From Acidimicrobiales bacterium (lineage in GTDB: Bacteria; Actinomycetota; Acidimicrobiia; Acidimicrobiales; Acidimicrobilacustridaceae), in assembly GCA_030830565.1 (NCBI GenBank), contig JAURMR010000026.1:1-64000 (forward strand): a stretch of DNA of 64,000 nt, given 5' to 3'. This document shows positions 31,630 through 40,797 of this stretch, one piece after another. A model generated the notes under the pieces. The model searched no databases. It was not told the origin of the DNA and worked only from the letters and a program-made list of their open reading frames with translations. How positions within the stretch are numbered: position 1 is the stretch's first letter; each line of letters opens with the position of its first letter. The position numbers were made by a program, and so were the translations under genes.

Positions 31630-32693
31630 TGTGCGACTCCATCACATCGACCTTCGTTATGGACAAGTTCAACAACACGTTCAAGGACGGTTGGATCAGT
31701 TTCGGGCATCACGCCATGGCCGAGATTGAAAATGTGCGCCGGATTACCGGCGTTGCGACGAAGAACGTCGCGTGTTGCCTCGGCAACAACATCCCAAGGA
31801 GCAAATGCCAGTGCGGGATCAAGGTTTCCTTGCAGTGCGATGTTCGCGGGCACACGCGTGCGTGCGACATCAAGTGGGACGCGCCAGTCAACGCCAACAA
31901 CGTCGGCGCCGGCTGCAGCCATGAGTCCAAGGAGTTCGCCCGTTCCCACACCGAAATGAATACGGGGAACATTGAGGTCGGCAACTTCGGCGAACACTCG
32001 TTGACTATGCGGAAGTACAAACTTCTCGTAATCGGGAGCGCTCAACGTTCCGGCCCACGAATCGAAAATTTGAACTGCAACAGCACCGTTCTCAATCTGC
32101 GAACGTAACGACACAATCGCGAGATCGGAAAGTCGTTCCATCAGCTTGTGCCAAAGACCAGGATCGCCGTGCATCAGAGCTTTGGTTTTCGTGTAGGTGC
32201 GAGAAGGTCGACCTTCGATCAGGTAACTCGCGACGGTGAAAGGTGCGCCGGCGAATCCGATCAATGGCACCGGAAGTTCGCGAGCGAGGATGCGCACGGT
32301 CTCGAGCACATACGGCGTATCGGCTTCGGGGTCGAGCGGGCGAAGTCGTTCGAGGTCGGCAGCGCGAGTGAAGGGCTGCTCCACGACTGGGCCAACACCC
32401 GGCGCAACATCGACGCCGAAACCAATTGCCGCAACCGGCACGACGATGTCGGAATAGAGGATGGCGGCGTCGACGTCATATCGACGCACCGGCTGCATCG
32501 TGATCTCGGCTGAGAGTTCGGGGTCGGCGATGGCGTCGAGGATGCTTCCCGAGCCGCGGATTGACCGGTACTCGGGCAGGGACCGTCCGGCCTGTCGCAT
32601 GAACCACACCGGCACGCGATCGCCCGGACCTCCGAGGATGCCGCGGCAGGCTCGTAGGAAGGGCGGGAGAGGGGAAGGGGCTGCATCGGTCAC
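31626..32693 (-). CDS. hemE: Uroporphyrinogen decarboxylase
   Basis: A 355-residue enzyme that removes the four acetate carboxyls of uroporphyrinogen III to give coproporphyrinogen III. VPVWFMRQAGRSLPEYR near residue 28 carries the substrate-binding Arg residues, ILYSDIVVP the catalytic Asp region, and IFDSWAGTLSAPDYEKF the conserved middle block. It is the first gene of the hemE-hemH-hemG operon. The GTG at 32693 has no ribosome binding site, and a -10-like TAGCGT is six bases upstream. Confidence 0.96.
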   Translation of the reverse strand: MTDAAPSPLPPFLRACRGILGGPGDRVPVWFMRQAGRSLPEYRSIRGSGSILDAIADPELSAEITMQPVRRYDVDAAILYSDIVVPVAAIGFGVDVAPGVGPVVEQPFTRAADLERLRPLDPEADTPYVLETVRILARELPVPLIGFAGAPFTVASYLIEGRPSRTYTKTKALMHGDPGLWHKLMERLSDLAIVSLRSQIENGAVAVQIFDSWAGTLSAPDYEKFVLPHSQRVFAEVADLNVPRIHFGVGTGELLGLMAAAGADVVGVDWRVPLDVARTRVPANIALQGNLDPALAFAPWDVVAEATRDVLRRNAGNPAHIFNLGHGVMPETDPTVLERVVELVHNEGRCDGVAQ

Positions 32694-32699
32694 GAGGCC

Positions 32700-32705
32700 A
32701 CGCTA
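32700..32705 (-). promoter_or_regulatory. Candidate -10 box for the hemE operon
   Basis: TAGCGT on the minus strand, six bases before the GTG at 32693, consistent with a leaderless transcript. TTGTCG directly upstream is too close to serve as a -35. Confidence 0.4.
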
Positions 32706-32843
32706 CCGACAAGGTCTCGCCGGGGAGAATCCGGCGGCCTGAGGCCATTTGGTTGAGGACCGCTAAAGTGAAGAACCCCCTTCGGAGCCCCGCTGGAGAA
32801 TTCCGGCGGATCGAAGAAGGCCTCAAATCATTCGACGGAGCCC

Positions 32844-34967
32844 ATGGCCCCACATCCCGATCTCGAAGCCGAACAGGCCTATATCGATCACGCGTATGCG
32901 TGTCTCGAAGAGTCGCGGCAGGCCGCGTCTCGGCTGACGTCGATGGTCGAGGTCGGTCGGGGCGGCACGGAACAGGCTCGGTTTGAGCGTGAAGTCATCC
33001 ACGAGACCGTGTTCAACCGGCTGACACAACTTCAGCTGGGCGATGCGGCCCTGTGCTTCGGTCGGATTGATCGCGAAGCTGAATCACCCGATGGGCTGAT
33101 GGAGAGTTTCTATATCGGTCGAATTGCTGTGAGTGATTCCGCGCAGGATCCGGTGATTGTTGATTGGCGAGCGCCGGTGGCGGAACCGTTTTACCGTGCA
33201 ACCGGTCGGCAACCAATGGGGTTGGCTCGTCGACGGCATTTCGCAACTCGGGGCCGTCGTCTGCTGGGCGTAGAAGACGAACTCTTCGGCGCAACACTGG
33301 CGAGCCTCGGCATGCCCGTTGGTGAAGCGACCGTCGATACGGGCAATGTCGTTCGTGGCCAAGGCGCGTTGTTCACCGCACTTGAAACAGCGCGCACCGG
33401 TCGCCTCGGCGACATTGTTGCAACCATTCAGGGCGAGCAGGACGAAATCATTCGTGCACCACTTCCTGGCGTACTTGTGGTCCAAGGTGGACCAGGCACA
33501 GGCAAGACTGTGGTTGCACTGCACCGCGCTGCTTACCTGCTGTACACGCATCGTTTCCCACTTGAAGGTCAGGGCGTTCTTGTCATCGGCCCGAATCGAT
33601 TGTTCCTCGGGTACATCGAACAGGTGCTGCCGTCGCTCGGCGAAGCGGGAGTCGAACTTGCGGTGCTCGCGGATCTTGTTCCCGATGTGAGTATCCGTCA
33701 TTACGACGTCGGGCTGACATCACGCGTGAAGGGTGACCCGCGCATGGTGTCGTTCCTTTCGCGAGCAATTCGTGACCGTCAACGTCCGTTGCGTTCTGAT
33801 TTGGTCGTTGGATACGGACTTCAACGACTCACCGTTTCCCGTTCGCGCAGCGCACAAATCATTTCTGATGCTCGTCGTCGCTATCGCCGACACAATCCGG
33901 CGCGCAAGTACGTCGAAAACGAACTCTTTGCCGAACTTGCACTTTCGGGTCGTGGGGAAATCGCAGCGTCTGAAGTTCGAGAACGTCTGCGTCGTGACCC
34001 TTCTATTCGTGAAGCACTTGAGTGGATGTGGCCAACGCTCACTCCTGCGCAGTTCCTGCACGATCTCTACGGCGCGCGTGGGTTGCTGCGCAATGCGGCA
34101 GGAACATCGCTCTCTGAAGCCGAATGGCAATCGTTGCATCGTGAGCGTTCTGAATCGGTAAGCGAAATCGACTGGACCCACGACGATGCGCCACTTCTTG
34201 ACGAAGCTCGGGCGCTGCTCGGGCCAAAGCCGCGTCGCCGTCGTCAGGGCGAAGCCAATGATGACGATGAAATTCGTACCTACGGCCACATCGTCGTCGA
34301 TGAGGCACAGGATCTTTCACCGATGCAACTGCGCATGCTTGAACGCCGTTCGCTGAATGGTTCGATGACTGTGGTGGGTGACATTGCCCAAGCCACCGGT
34401 CAGTGGGCACATGAATCTTGGGAAGAAATTCTTTCGTTACTTCCGTCGAAGCGAGAGCCACGACGAAACGAACTCACACTCGGTTATCGGCTGCCTGCGC
34501 CAATCATGAAACTCGCGGCGCGTGTGCTGCGATGGGCAGCCCCGGACCTTCGGCCACCGCGTTCGGTTCGAGAAGACGGCGCTGAACCGATTATTGAGCG
34601 CGCTGCACCAGGGCAATTAGCCCAAACTGTTGCTGCAGTAACGCTCGGTGAACGCGCGGCTGTTGATCCCGGTCAGGTCGCAGTCGTGTGTGCGTCATCA
34701 ATCATTGATGAAGTATGTGATGGACTCGAAGAAGCCGGAATCGCGTTCGGCCGGGCTACTCGCCATGGTCTTGAACATCGCGTCACAGTTGTTGAAGTCG
34801 GACTCGTGAAGGGTCTTGAAGTCGATGCAGTGATTGTGGTGGAGCCGTCACTGATTGTTGCCGAACAGGCACAAGGAAACCGCGCGCTGTACGTGGCGCT
34901 CACCCGTGCAACGAAACGCCTCGCGATCGTCCATGAAGACGATCTGCCCGAGTCACTTCTCGACTAA
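32844..34967 (+). CDS. helD: HelD-family RNA polymerase-associated ATPase
   Basis: A 707-residue UvrD/Rep-like motor. The long coiled N-terminal arm (about 1-70) leads into FYIGRIAVSD and DWRAPVAEPFYRATG, segments characteristic of HelD. Walker A is GGPGTGKT near residue 215, and Walker B is VVDEAQDLSP. A C-terminal superfamily 1 half ends with LVKGLEVDAVIVVEP and YVALTRATKRL. HelD releases stalled RNA polymerase from DNA and, in some actinobacteria, protects against rifamycins. The ATG has GGAG four bases upstream. It is convergent with the DtxR-family gene 15 bases away. Confidence 0.9.
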   Translation: MAPHPDLEAEQAYIDHAYACLEESRQAASRLTSMVEVGRGGTEQARFEREVIHETVFNRLTQLQLGDAALCFGRIDREAESPDGLMESFYIGRIAVSDSAQDPVIVDWRAPVAEPFYRATGRQPMGLARRRHFATRGRRLLGVEDELFGATLASLGMPVGEATVDTGNVVRGQGALFTALETARTGRLGDIVATIQGEQDEIIRAPLPGVLVVQGGPGTGKTVVALHRAAYLLYTHRFPLEGQGVLVIGPNRLFLGYIEQVLPSLGEAGVELAVLADLVPDVSIRHYDVGLTSRVKGDPRMVSFLSRAIRDRQRPLRSDLVVGYGLQRLTVSRSRSAQIISDARRRYRRHNPARKYVENELFAELALSGRGEIAASEVRERLRRDPSIREALEWMWPTLTPAQFLHDLYGARGLLRNAAGTSLSEAEWQSLHRERSESVSEIDWTHDDAPLLDEARALLGPKPRRRRQGEANDDDEIRTYGHIVVDEAQDLSPMQLRMLERRSLNGSMTVVGDIAQATGQWAHESWEEILSLLPSKREPRRNELTLGYRLPAPIMKLAARVLRWAAPDLRPPRSVREDGAEPIIERAAPGQLAQTVAAVTLGERAAVDPGQVAVVCASSIIDEVCDGLEEAGIAFGRATRHGLEHRVTVVEVGLVKGLEVDAVIVVEPSLIVAEQAQGNRALYVALTRATKRLAIVHEDDLPESLLD

Positions 34968-34982
34968 CGCAACACAGGTCGT

Positions 34983-35654
34983 TTAGGCGGCGGTAACGAG
35001 AATTCGCTGTGTTGCGAATTGATTGATTTCGACGGTTTGGCCATCGATTTCCACGACCGTTATGCCTTTTGCCGCAAGTGCCGTGACAGTTCCTGAATGA
35101 CCAGGCAAAAGTGACGAGGACTCAAGAAATTCAAGAAGTCCGGGAGTGAACTCGAGTTCTTCGGGAATTCGAGACACCGTGAATGTCTGGCCGACAGTGA
35201 GTGTGTCAAGAGTGACCGAGGTTGGCGGCTGATAGTCGGTTCCCGGAATTGGGTTGCCGTGCGGACACGTGGTGGGGTCCCCGAGCGCGCGCATCATCGC
35301 CACTTCGACGGTGGGAGAGATGACGTGTTCCCAACGACCAGCTTCGTCGTGGGCTTCGGCCCAAGAGAGTCCGAGCATGTCGGTGAGGAACCGTTCGGCA
35401 AGTCGGTGACGACGAACGACGGTTTCGGCGAGGGAATGGCCATCGGGAAGCAAGCGAATGACGCCGCCATTGATTTCGATAAGGCCAGCGCCTTCCATGC
35501 GACGAATCATTTCGGAGACCGCTGGGCGAGAAACTTCGAGTCGTTCGGCGATGCGTGCCTGAATGACGTCAACGTCGTCTTCGCGCAACTCGAAGATGGC
35601 CTCGCAATATTCCTCAAAGGCGGGGTGCCATTCGCGCTGCTTATTCGGGGCCAT
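34983..35654 (-). CDS. DtxR/MntR-family metal-dependent repressor
   Basis: A 223-residue regulator with a winged helix (about 10-75; RIAERLEVSRPAVSEMIRRME is the recognition region), a dimerisation/metal domain and a C-terminal FeoA/SH3-like domain, as in DtxR and IdeR. By alignment, ancillary-site His83, Glu87 and His102 and primary-site Glu109 and His110 are present. Two primary ligands differ from IdeR: Glu15 replaces Met10 and Gly106 replaces Cys102. The Glu-Tyr-Cys-Glu start is closer to MntR. It probably senses Fe2+ or Mn2+; which one is open. A -10-like TAGACT six bases before the ATG suggests a leaderless mRNA. Confidence 0.85.
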   Translation of the reverse strand: MAPNKQREWHPAFEEYCEAIFELREDDVDVIQARIAERLEVSRPAVSEMIRRMEGAGLIEINGGVIRLLPDGHSLAETVVRRHRLAERFLTDMLGLSWAEAHDEAGRWEHVISPTVEVAMMRALGDPTTCPHGNPIPGTDYQPPTSVTLDTLTVGQTFTVSRIPEELEFTPGLLEFLESSSLLPGHSGTVTALAAKGITVVEIDGQTVEINQFATQRILVTAA

Positions 35655-35660
35655 AGGGAG

Positions 35661-35666
35661 AGTCTA
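35661..35666 (-). promoter_or_regulatory. Candidate -10 box for the DtxR-family gene
   Basis: TAGACT on the minus strand, six bases upstream of the ATG at 35654, with no ribosome binding site between. It lies in the 42-bp gap after the S53 peptidase gene. Confidence 0.42.
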
Positions 35667-35696
35667 CGGGTGAGCGCCAATGACGCGGCGGGCGGA

Positions 35697-37034
35697 TCAG
35701 CCGGTGAACGCAGGCTTCACTGGCTCACGAGGTGATGTGAGCGCGCCTAGCAGCTTGGCGAATCGGAGCTCACCGAGGCCGCTGGCAAGATCGAACCCGT
35801 CGCCGGCATCGCAGCAATCAACCTCGGGATAAATGCGGTTCGAGCCGAGCACAACATCAAAGAAGGAAGCTCGGTCGACCTCGGTGCCCTTGGCGGTCGC
35901 ATAGAGAACCTGATGGAGGTTGCTTGGGAACGCAATGCCTTTGGCGGAAAGCGCTGTTCGAACCGATGCAAAAGCACCGGCATACAGAGGGGCAGCAAAA
36001 CTTGTTCCCTCACCGGCAAACCACGCTCCTGATCCATCAATAAATGCGTATCCAGGTTGCCCGGCGAGAGCGCTGACATCGGGCACTCGACGTCCAGCGC
36101 GCTTGTTTGGGAGCAGCCCGTCTTGCCAACTCGGGGTCGCGGAGAAGTGCGCAGAAATCCCGCCGCCGCCTGCCCCGCAACGTGTGGGAAGTGATGTTGC
36201 ATCCCACACCTTGATCGTGTCGAGCGGCGTGAATTGAGTCCCGCCGACAGAGATCACAGAAGGGGAACTTGCGGGATAGTTCATCATTTCGTCGCGTCGC
36301 GAATCTTGGATGCATTGAGGGTGCGGTGAACATTCCGATGGTCCGGCATCTCCTGCAGCCTTAAAGAACCAAATTCCGGCATCGGTGAGTCGTTGGAGCG
36401 CTTGTTCGGTGCGGGCGATCGCTCCTGGATGGTTGTCGTTCCAACTGGTTTCGCAACTTCCGAAACTCAATGAAACGACATCAACGCGACGTCCGTCGGT
36501 GAGTGAAGCGTTCGTAATGCCGTCGATGATTGCAGCGAGATCGGTTTGCTCGTTGCCGGTCGTCACCAATGAGTAGATGCGGTCAATGTTGGGAGCGCCT
36601 ATGGAGAGTGCTTGAACATCGCCTTGTGCTTCGTTTCCACTCGCAGGAAATGCGCCGGTCGTGATGACTGCATCACCGTTTCCGTTGAACGTCACGAGTC
36701 GCTGATCGAGTGGATCTCCCGGGAGGCCGAAGCATTGGCGCCAATCGCTGAACGCGGAGTCGTCGACGGACTGGTTGAACTCAATAACCGCTGCCGTCCG
36801 ACCGCGTCCATCAAAACCACTGTTGTGAATTTCTGTGAGGTCGTAGTGGTTGGCGATTTCCTGCGGAGTGCGCGAGTTGCTATTTGGACGAGACCCACAA
36901 ATTGCAGGCAGCGCCTGCGATTGAACCGAAGGCGAAACATCGAGCGCCGAAGCAACGTCGATTCCCAGAAATCCGGCAATCAGGAGTGCTGAAACAACGA
37001 CTATGGAACGCGAGCGGCGGGTGCGGGTTGGCAT
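35697..37034 (-). CDS. Secreted S53 (sedolisin) serine-carboxyl peptidase
   Basis: A 445-residue exported peptidase with a signal peptide (about 1-30). The S53 catalytic set is complete: Glu135 and Asp139 in NEAQGD, the oxyanion Asp229 in AAGDAGPSE, and Ser345 in GTSFAAP. The C-terminal DGFDLASGLGEL segment matches the calcium-site region. The usual propeptide of about 150-200 residues is missing; only about 25 residues separate the signal peptide from the mature-like TPQEIANHYDL. S53 enzymes are acid-active endopeptidases. The gene stands alone, with a -10-like box six bases before the ATG. Confidence 0.86.
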   Translation of the reverse strand: MPTRTRRSRSIVVVSALLIAGFLGIDVASALDVSPSVQSQALPAICGSRPNSNSRTPQEIANHYDLTEIHNSGFDGRGRTAAVIEFNQSVDDSAFSDWRQCFGLPGDPLDQRLVTFNGNGDAVITTGAFPASGNEAQGDVQALSIGAPNIDRIYSLVTTGNEQTDLAAIIDGITNASLTDGRRVDVVSLSFGSCETSWNDNHPGAIARTEQALQRLTDAGIWFFKAAGDAGPSECSPHPQCIQDSRRDEMMNYPASSPSVISVGGTQFTPLDTIKVWDATSLPTRCGAGGGGISAHFSATPSWQDGLLPNKRAGRRVPDVSALAGQPGYAFIDGSGAWFAGEGTSFAAPLYAGAFASVRTALSAKGIAFPSNLHQVLYATAKGTEVDRASFFDVVLGSNRIYPEVDCCDAGDGFDLASGLGELRFAKLLGALTSPREPVKPAFTG

Positions 37035-37040
37035 CGCACC

Positions 37041-37046
37041 AGTATG
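37041..37046 (-). promoter_or_regulatory. Candidate -10 box for the S53 peptidase gene
   Basis: CATACT on the minus strand, six bases before the ATG at 37034; a weaker match than the TAGNNT boxes elsewhere in the window but with the same spacing. Confidence 0.3.
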
Positions 37047-37058
37047 GCAATCGCTGGG

Positions 37059-37454
37059 TTAGCCCCGACCCATGATTCGGGTCACTGCGATCTCAATGAC
37101 GACGCGGTCATCTCGCTGCTTTGGTTCCCGATAGCGACCTGCATAGCGCTTTACCGCCATCGCCACTCGCTCTGGGTCACCGGTCACGGTTGCGGTGCCT
37201 TCGAGTGACAGCCATCGGCCGCCATCGACCTGACAAACGGCTGCCGGTGAACCGGGTCGCTCGGCAACGTTGCGTGCTTTGCGACTTCCCGCCCAGGTAA
37301 TGACACGCACGAGCGATTCATCGGGATCCCACGTGAAGCCAACCGCAACGACGTGAGGAGTGTTGTCGGCGCGCATTGTTGTGAGTGACGCCAAATGACG
37401 TTCGGTGAGGAACGTGGTGACTTCGGGTCCGAGAGCAGCAGGGTTGTGGGCCAT
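37059..37454 (-). CDS. PPOX-class F420-dependent (split-barrel) oxidoreductase
   Basis: A 131-residue split beta-barrel protein of the pyridoxamine-phosphate-oxidase-like superfamily, F420-binding branch (FDOR-B type). VTTFLTERHLASLTTMRADN and HVVAVGFTWDPDESLVRV are typical, followed by the SRKARNVAERPGSPA segment, whose Lys/Arg residues contact F420 phosphate in relatives. Substrate unknown. The ATG overlaps the stop of the ABC permease (TGATG), so it is the third gene of that operon; the functional link is unclear. An upstream open frame overlaps the permease gene and is not real. Confidence 0.8.
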   Translation of the reverse strand: MAHNPAALGPEVTTFLTERHLASLTTMRADNTPHVVAVGFTWDPDESLVRVITWAGSRKARNVAERPGSPAAVCQVDGGRWLSLEGTATVTGDPERVAMAVKRYAGRYREPKQRDDRVVIEIAVTRIMGRG

Positions 37455-40012
37455 CAGTCGCTCGAGATCGCTCGAAGAACGTCGAGACGAGCTGCTCGAC
37501 GAGCCGGATAGAGAGCGGCACCAACGCCGGCCAAGATCGCGATGATCACGATGATCACGAGCTGGCTCCAAGGAATTGCGAAGGAAGTGATGCCCTCATC
37601 AACCAGAGCGGTCACCAGCGCCCATCCGAAAATGATGCCGATGACGAGGCCGATAAGCGTGCCCATCAAGCTGATAATGACCGACTCGAGTCGAATCGTT
37701 GAACGAACTTGGCGACGGCTCATGCCAACGGCTCGAAGGAGGCCGAGTTCGCGGGTTCGTTCATAGACGGACAACAACAGCGTGTTGACCACGCCCACAA
37801 TTGCGATGATGAGAGCGAGTGCCAGAAGCACGTAGACGATCTGCAGGAACTGGTTGACCTGATCGGTCTGTGACTTCTTGTATTCGTTCAGGTTCTGGAG
37901 TTTGGCGCCAGGAACCGCGTCGGTTACTGCCTTGAGTCCCGGGAGTGCTGCGTCGACTCCCGCTGACGACGTGTCATCAAGTTTGATGTAAATCGCTGAA
38001 TACGTTTGCTGTGAAGGTGGCACCAACGTATTGAACTGGTCGGTGGAGATGATCCAACCTGGACCTTGAATCGGGAATTCCGTCTTGTAGATCGATGTGA
38101 GAGTCAGTGTGGTTGCGCCACCCTGAAGAAACACCAATTGGACTGGATCGCCGACTTTGAGGTTCTTGTCCTTCGCGAGTTTTTCGGAGGCGGCGATCTG
38201 GCCAACGCCGAGCGAAACGAAAGATCCTTCGACGTCGTTGAATTCGATGACCTGCGAGATCGCATCTGGATCAACCGCAAGAATGACCTTGCCGGAGTTC
38301 CCAACGTTGGCGAACGTCGCGCTGATGCCAGCAGCAACACGAACTCCCGCCACATTGTCAAGGTCTGTCGCCATTGATTGGGGAAGCGCGGTTGATCCGA
38401 AACTTTCGGTCGTCACCACGTATTGGCCGGTGACCGATTGATTAATCGCGTCCACGGTCGATGCTTTGACCGACTGGGCGGTGACAGCGATGAAGCCGAC
38501 AAGGCCGATACCGATCATGAGTGCCGAGGCTGTGGTTGATGTTCGACGCGGATTACGCATCGCGTTTTCGCGTGCGAGACGTCCGGTGATTCGGCTGGCC
38601 TTCTGCAGCGGCCATCCGAGTGCACTGGCAAAGGGCGTCGCAATGACCGGGCCGATAACGGTGAGCGCAATGAAGACGAAGAATGCTCCGCCGCCGATGA
38701 TCTGCAGCCCGGAATCGGAATTGCCGTTGAGGCCGAACCAAAGCATGAATGCGCCCAGAGCAAGAAGAATCAGCCCGAACGCGACGCGAAGTCGTGATGC
38801 ACCGGTTCGATCCACTGCGACATCACGCATTGCGGCGATTGGCGGAACAGTCGCTGCACGACGAGCCGGGAACAGCGCAGAAACGAGCGTGATGATTGTT
38901 CCAACGAGCAAGGAAACGAGGACTGCAACTGGCGGAATGACGATCGGCGTATCGGGGCCCGAGAAGCCGATTGATTGCATCAGTTTGTTGAGACCAATAG
39001 CCAAAAGCACACCGCAACCCACGCCAACGATCGAAGCGGTAAGACCAACGAAGAAGGCTTCGAGAACGATTGAACGCAGCACTTGACCGCGGCTTGCTCC
39101 AAGTGCTCGGAGAAGGGCGAGTTCCTTTGTGCGTTGCGCAACGATGATTGAGAACGTGTTGTAGATAATGAACGAGCCAACGAACAATGCGATTAACGCA
39201 AACACCAAGAGGAAGGTGCTGAAGATTCCGATGATCTTCTGAAACGCACTCTGACTTTCTTCGGTGAACTCGGCACCGGTGATTGCTTCAGTCCCTGAAG
39301 GTATGGCTTTTGAGATCGCTTCACTCAATTGCGTCTGGGACACGTTGTTTTGGCCGGCAACCGAAATCCAGTCGTACGTGCCAGGTTCGCCAACGAGGGT
39401 CTGGATCGTTGGGGTTGCAAAAAGTGCGGCCTGTGCGCCACCCCAAGTTTCAAGTTTTCCGAATTTCGCGACGCCTACGACCTTGAACGACTGCACACCC
39501 TTTGTGGCGGAAACGTTGACCGTGTCGCCAACGGCGTAGTTCCCTTGGTCGGCAGTTTTCACATCAAGGACGATGTCGTTCGCAGCAACTGGCGGCGCGC
39601 CGTTGACAAGTGTCCATCCGTTCAGCGATGGAGAATCAAGCCAGTTGAGTCCGAAGTTCGGCGGACCTTGTGCCGTCACCAGTGGTTGATTGTCTTTGTC
39701 GAGAACCTTGATTTGGCCGACAACTTGTCCTTCAGCGGCCTCAACTCCGGGGACACCGATGACCGTGGGCAATACCGATTCAGAAATTCGGGTTCGCTCC
39801 GGGCCGAACGGAGTGTCGACTTCATTTGTTGAACGAACAACGACATCGATCGACGCGTAAACGTCAGCAAATACCTTGTCGAAACTCGCGCTCACGCTTG
39901 ATGTCAGTACCTGCGTGCCCGACATGAAGGCAACGCCGAGGAGGACACTGACCGCGGTCGCGATGAGGCGAACCTTGTGGGCCATGAGCCCACGCAACGT
40001 GACTTTCAGCAC
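37454..40012 (-). CDS. FtsX/MacB-family ABC transporter permease
   Basis: An 851-residue permease with two FtsX-type units. Membrane helices occur at the N-terminus, near 265-415, near 475-500, and near the C-terminus. Two large extracellular MacB-PCD-like domains lie between them. The motif ALLRALGASRGQVLRSI in the middle is mirrored by GLLRAVGMSRRQVRSTIRLE near the end; these are the two coupling loops for the ATPase. Such pairs export lipoproteins, peptides or antibiotics, or act as mechanotransducers. The GTG start is one base after the ATPase gene stop. Confidence 0.9.
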   Translation of the reverse strand: MLKVTLRGLMAHKVRLIATAVSVLLGVAFMSGTQVLTSSVSASFDKVFADVYASIDVVVRSTNEVDTPFGPERTRISESVLPTVIGVPGVEAAEGQVVGQIKVLDKDNQPLVTAQGPPNFGLNWLDSPSLNGWTLVNGAPPVAANDIVLDVKTADQGNYAVGDTVNVSATKGVQSFKVVGVAKFGKLETWGGAQAALFATPTIQTLVGEPGTYDWISVAGQNNVSQTQLSEAISKAIPSGTEAITGAEFTEESQSAFQKIIGIFSTFLLVFALIALFVGSFIIYNTFSIIVAQRTKELALLRALGASRGQVLRSIVLEAFFVGLTASIVGVGCGVLLAIGLNKLMQSIGFSGPDTPIVIPPVAVLVSLLVGTIITLVSALFPARRAATVPPIAAMRDVAVDRTGASRLRVAFGLILLALGAFMLWFGLNGNSDSGLQIIGGGAFFVFIALTVIGPVIATPFASALGWPLQKASRITGRLARENAMRNPRRTSTTASALMIGIGLVGFIAVTAQSVKASTVDAINQSVTGQYVVTTESFGSTALPQSMATDLDNVAGVRVAAGISATFANVGNSGKVILAVDPDAISQVIEFNDVEGSFVSLGVGQIAASEKLAKDKNLKVGDPVQLVFLQGGATTLTLTSIYKTEFPIQGPGWIISTDQFNTLVPPSQQTYSAIYIKLDDTSSAGVDAALPGLKAVTDAVPGAKLQNLNEYKKSQTDQVNQFLQIVYVLLALALIIAIVGVVNTLLLSVYERTRELGLLRAVGMSRRQVRSTIRLESVIISLMGTLIGLVIGIIFGWALVTALVDEGITSFAIPWSQLVIIVIIAILAGVGAALYPARRAARLDVLRAISSD

Positions 40013-40013
40013 G

Positions 40014-40769
40014 TCAGGCCCCGAAGCTCTTCATGCGATCGATCACCGAATCTGTAGTGGGCGATTGCAGATCGTCGACAACCTTCCCATCGACGAGAAA
40101 TACAACACGGTCGGCGTAACTCGCAGCGAGGGGATCGTGGGTCACCATCACGATTGTCTGCGCGAATTTGTCAACGGCTGTGCGCATGAACTCGAGAATT
40201 TCTGAACCACTGCGTGAATCGAGGTTGCCGGTGGGTTCGTCTGCAAAAATAATTGCAGGCTGACTCGCAAGTGCGCGTGCAACGGCGACGCGTTGCTGCT
40301 GCCCACCTGAAAGTTCACTCGGGCGGTGCGAAAGGCGATCACCAAGGCCAACAGTGGCGACGATGGTGTCGAGCCATTCCTGATCTGGGGTGCGACCGGC
40401 AAGATCCATCGGAAGTGTGATGTTCTCCAGCGCGGTCAACGTGGGTACAAGGTTGAACGCCTGGAAGACGAAGCCGATTGTGTCGCGGCGCATGCGCGTG
40501 AGCTGCTTGTCGTTCAACCCACTCAGATCGACGTCTCCGATGAAGATTCGACCAGTGTTGATGGTGTCGAGACCAGCAACGCAATGCATCAGGGTGGACT
40601 TGCCACTGCCGGACGGGCCCATGATGGCGGTGAACTTGCTCCGCTCAAAAGAAACGCTCACATTGTCAAGAGCGGTAACGAGCGTGTCGCCGGCTCCATA
40701 GACCTTGGTGACGCTCTCGGTATGAGCAGCAGTCGAGGTACCGGCAGGAGAAGAAGTAGTCGTTGTCAC
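40014..40769 (-). CDS. LolD/MacB-type ABC transporter ATPase
   Basis: A 251-residue ATPase paired with the FtsX-like permease just downstream. Walker A is GPSGSGKST, the Q loop FVFQAFNLVPTLTALEN is of the MacB/LolD type, the signature is LSGGQQQR, and Walker B is IIFADEPTGNLD, followed by VTHDPLAASYADR. About 18 Thr/Ser-rich residues precede the domain. The GTG start has no ribosome binding site but a -10-like TAGCCT seven bases upstream. It heads the three-gene operon with the permease and the F420-type enzyme. Confidence 0.93.
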   Translation of the reverse strand: MTTTTSSPAGTSTAAHTESVTKVYGAGDTLVTALDNVSVSFERSKFTAIMGPSGSGKSTLMHCVAGLDTINTGRIFIGDVDLSGLNDKQLTRMRRDTIGFVFQAFNLVPTLTALENITLPMDLAGRTPDQEWLDTIVATVGLGDRLSHRPSELSGGQQQRVAVARALASQPAIIFADEPTGNLDSRSGSEILEFMRTAVDKFAQTIVMVTHDPLAASYADRVVFLVDGKVVDDLQSPTTDSVIDRMKSFGA

Positions 40770-40776
40770 GGCCGAA

Positions 40777-40782
40777 AGGCTA
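40777..40782 (-). promoter_or_regulatory. Candidate -10 box for the ABC operon
   Basis: TAGCCT on the minus strand, seven bases before the GTG at 40769, just downstream of the peroxiredoxin terminator. Fits a leaderless transcript. Confidence 0.42.
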
Positions 40783-40797
40783 GGGCCTAGACGCGCG

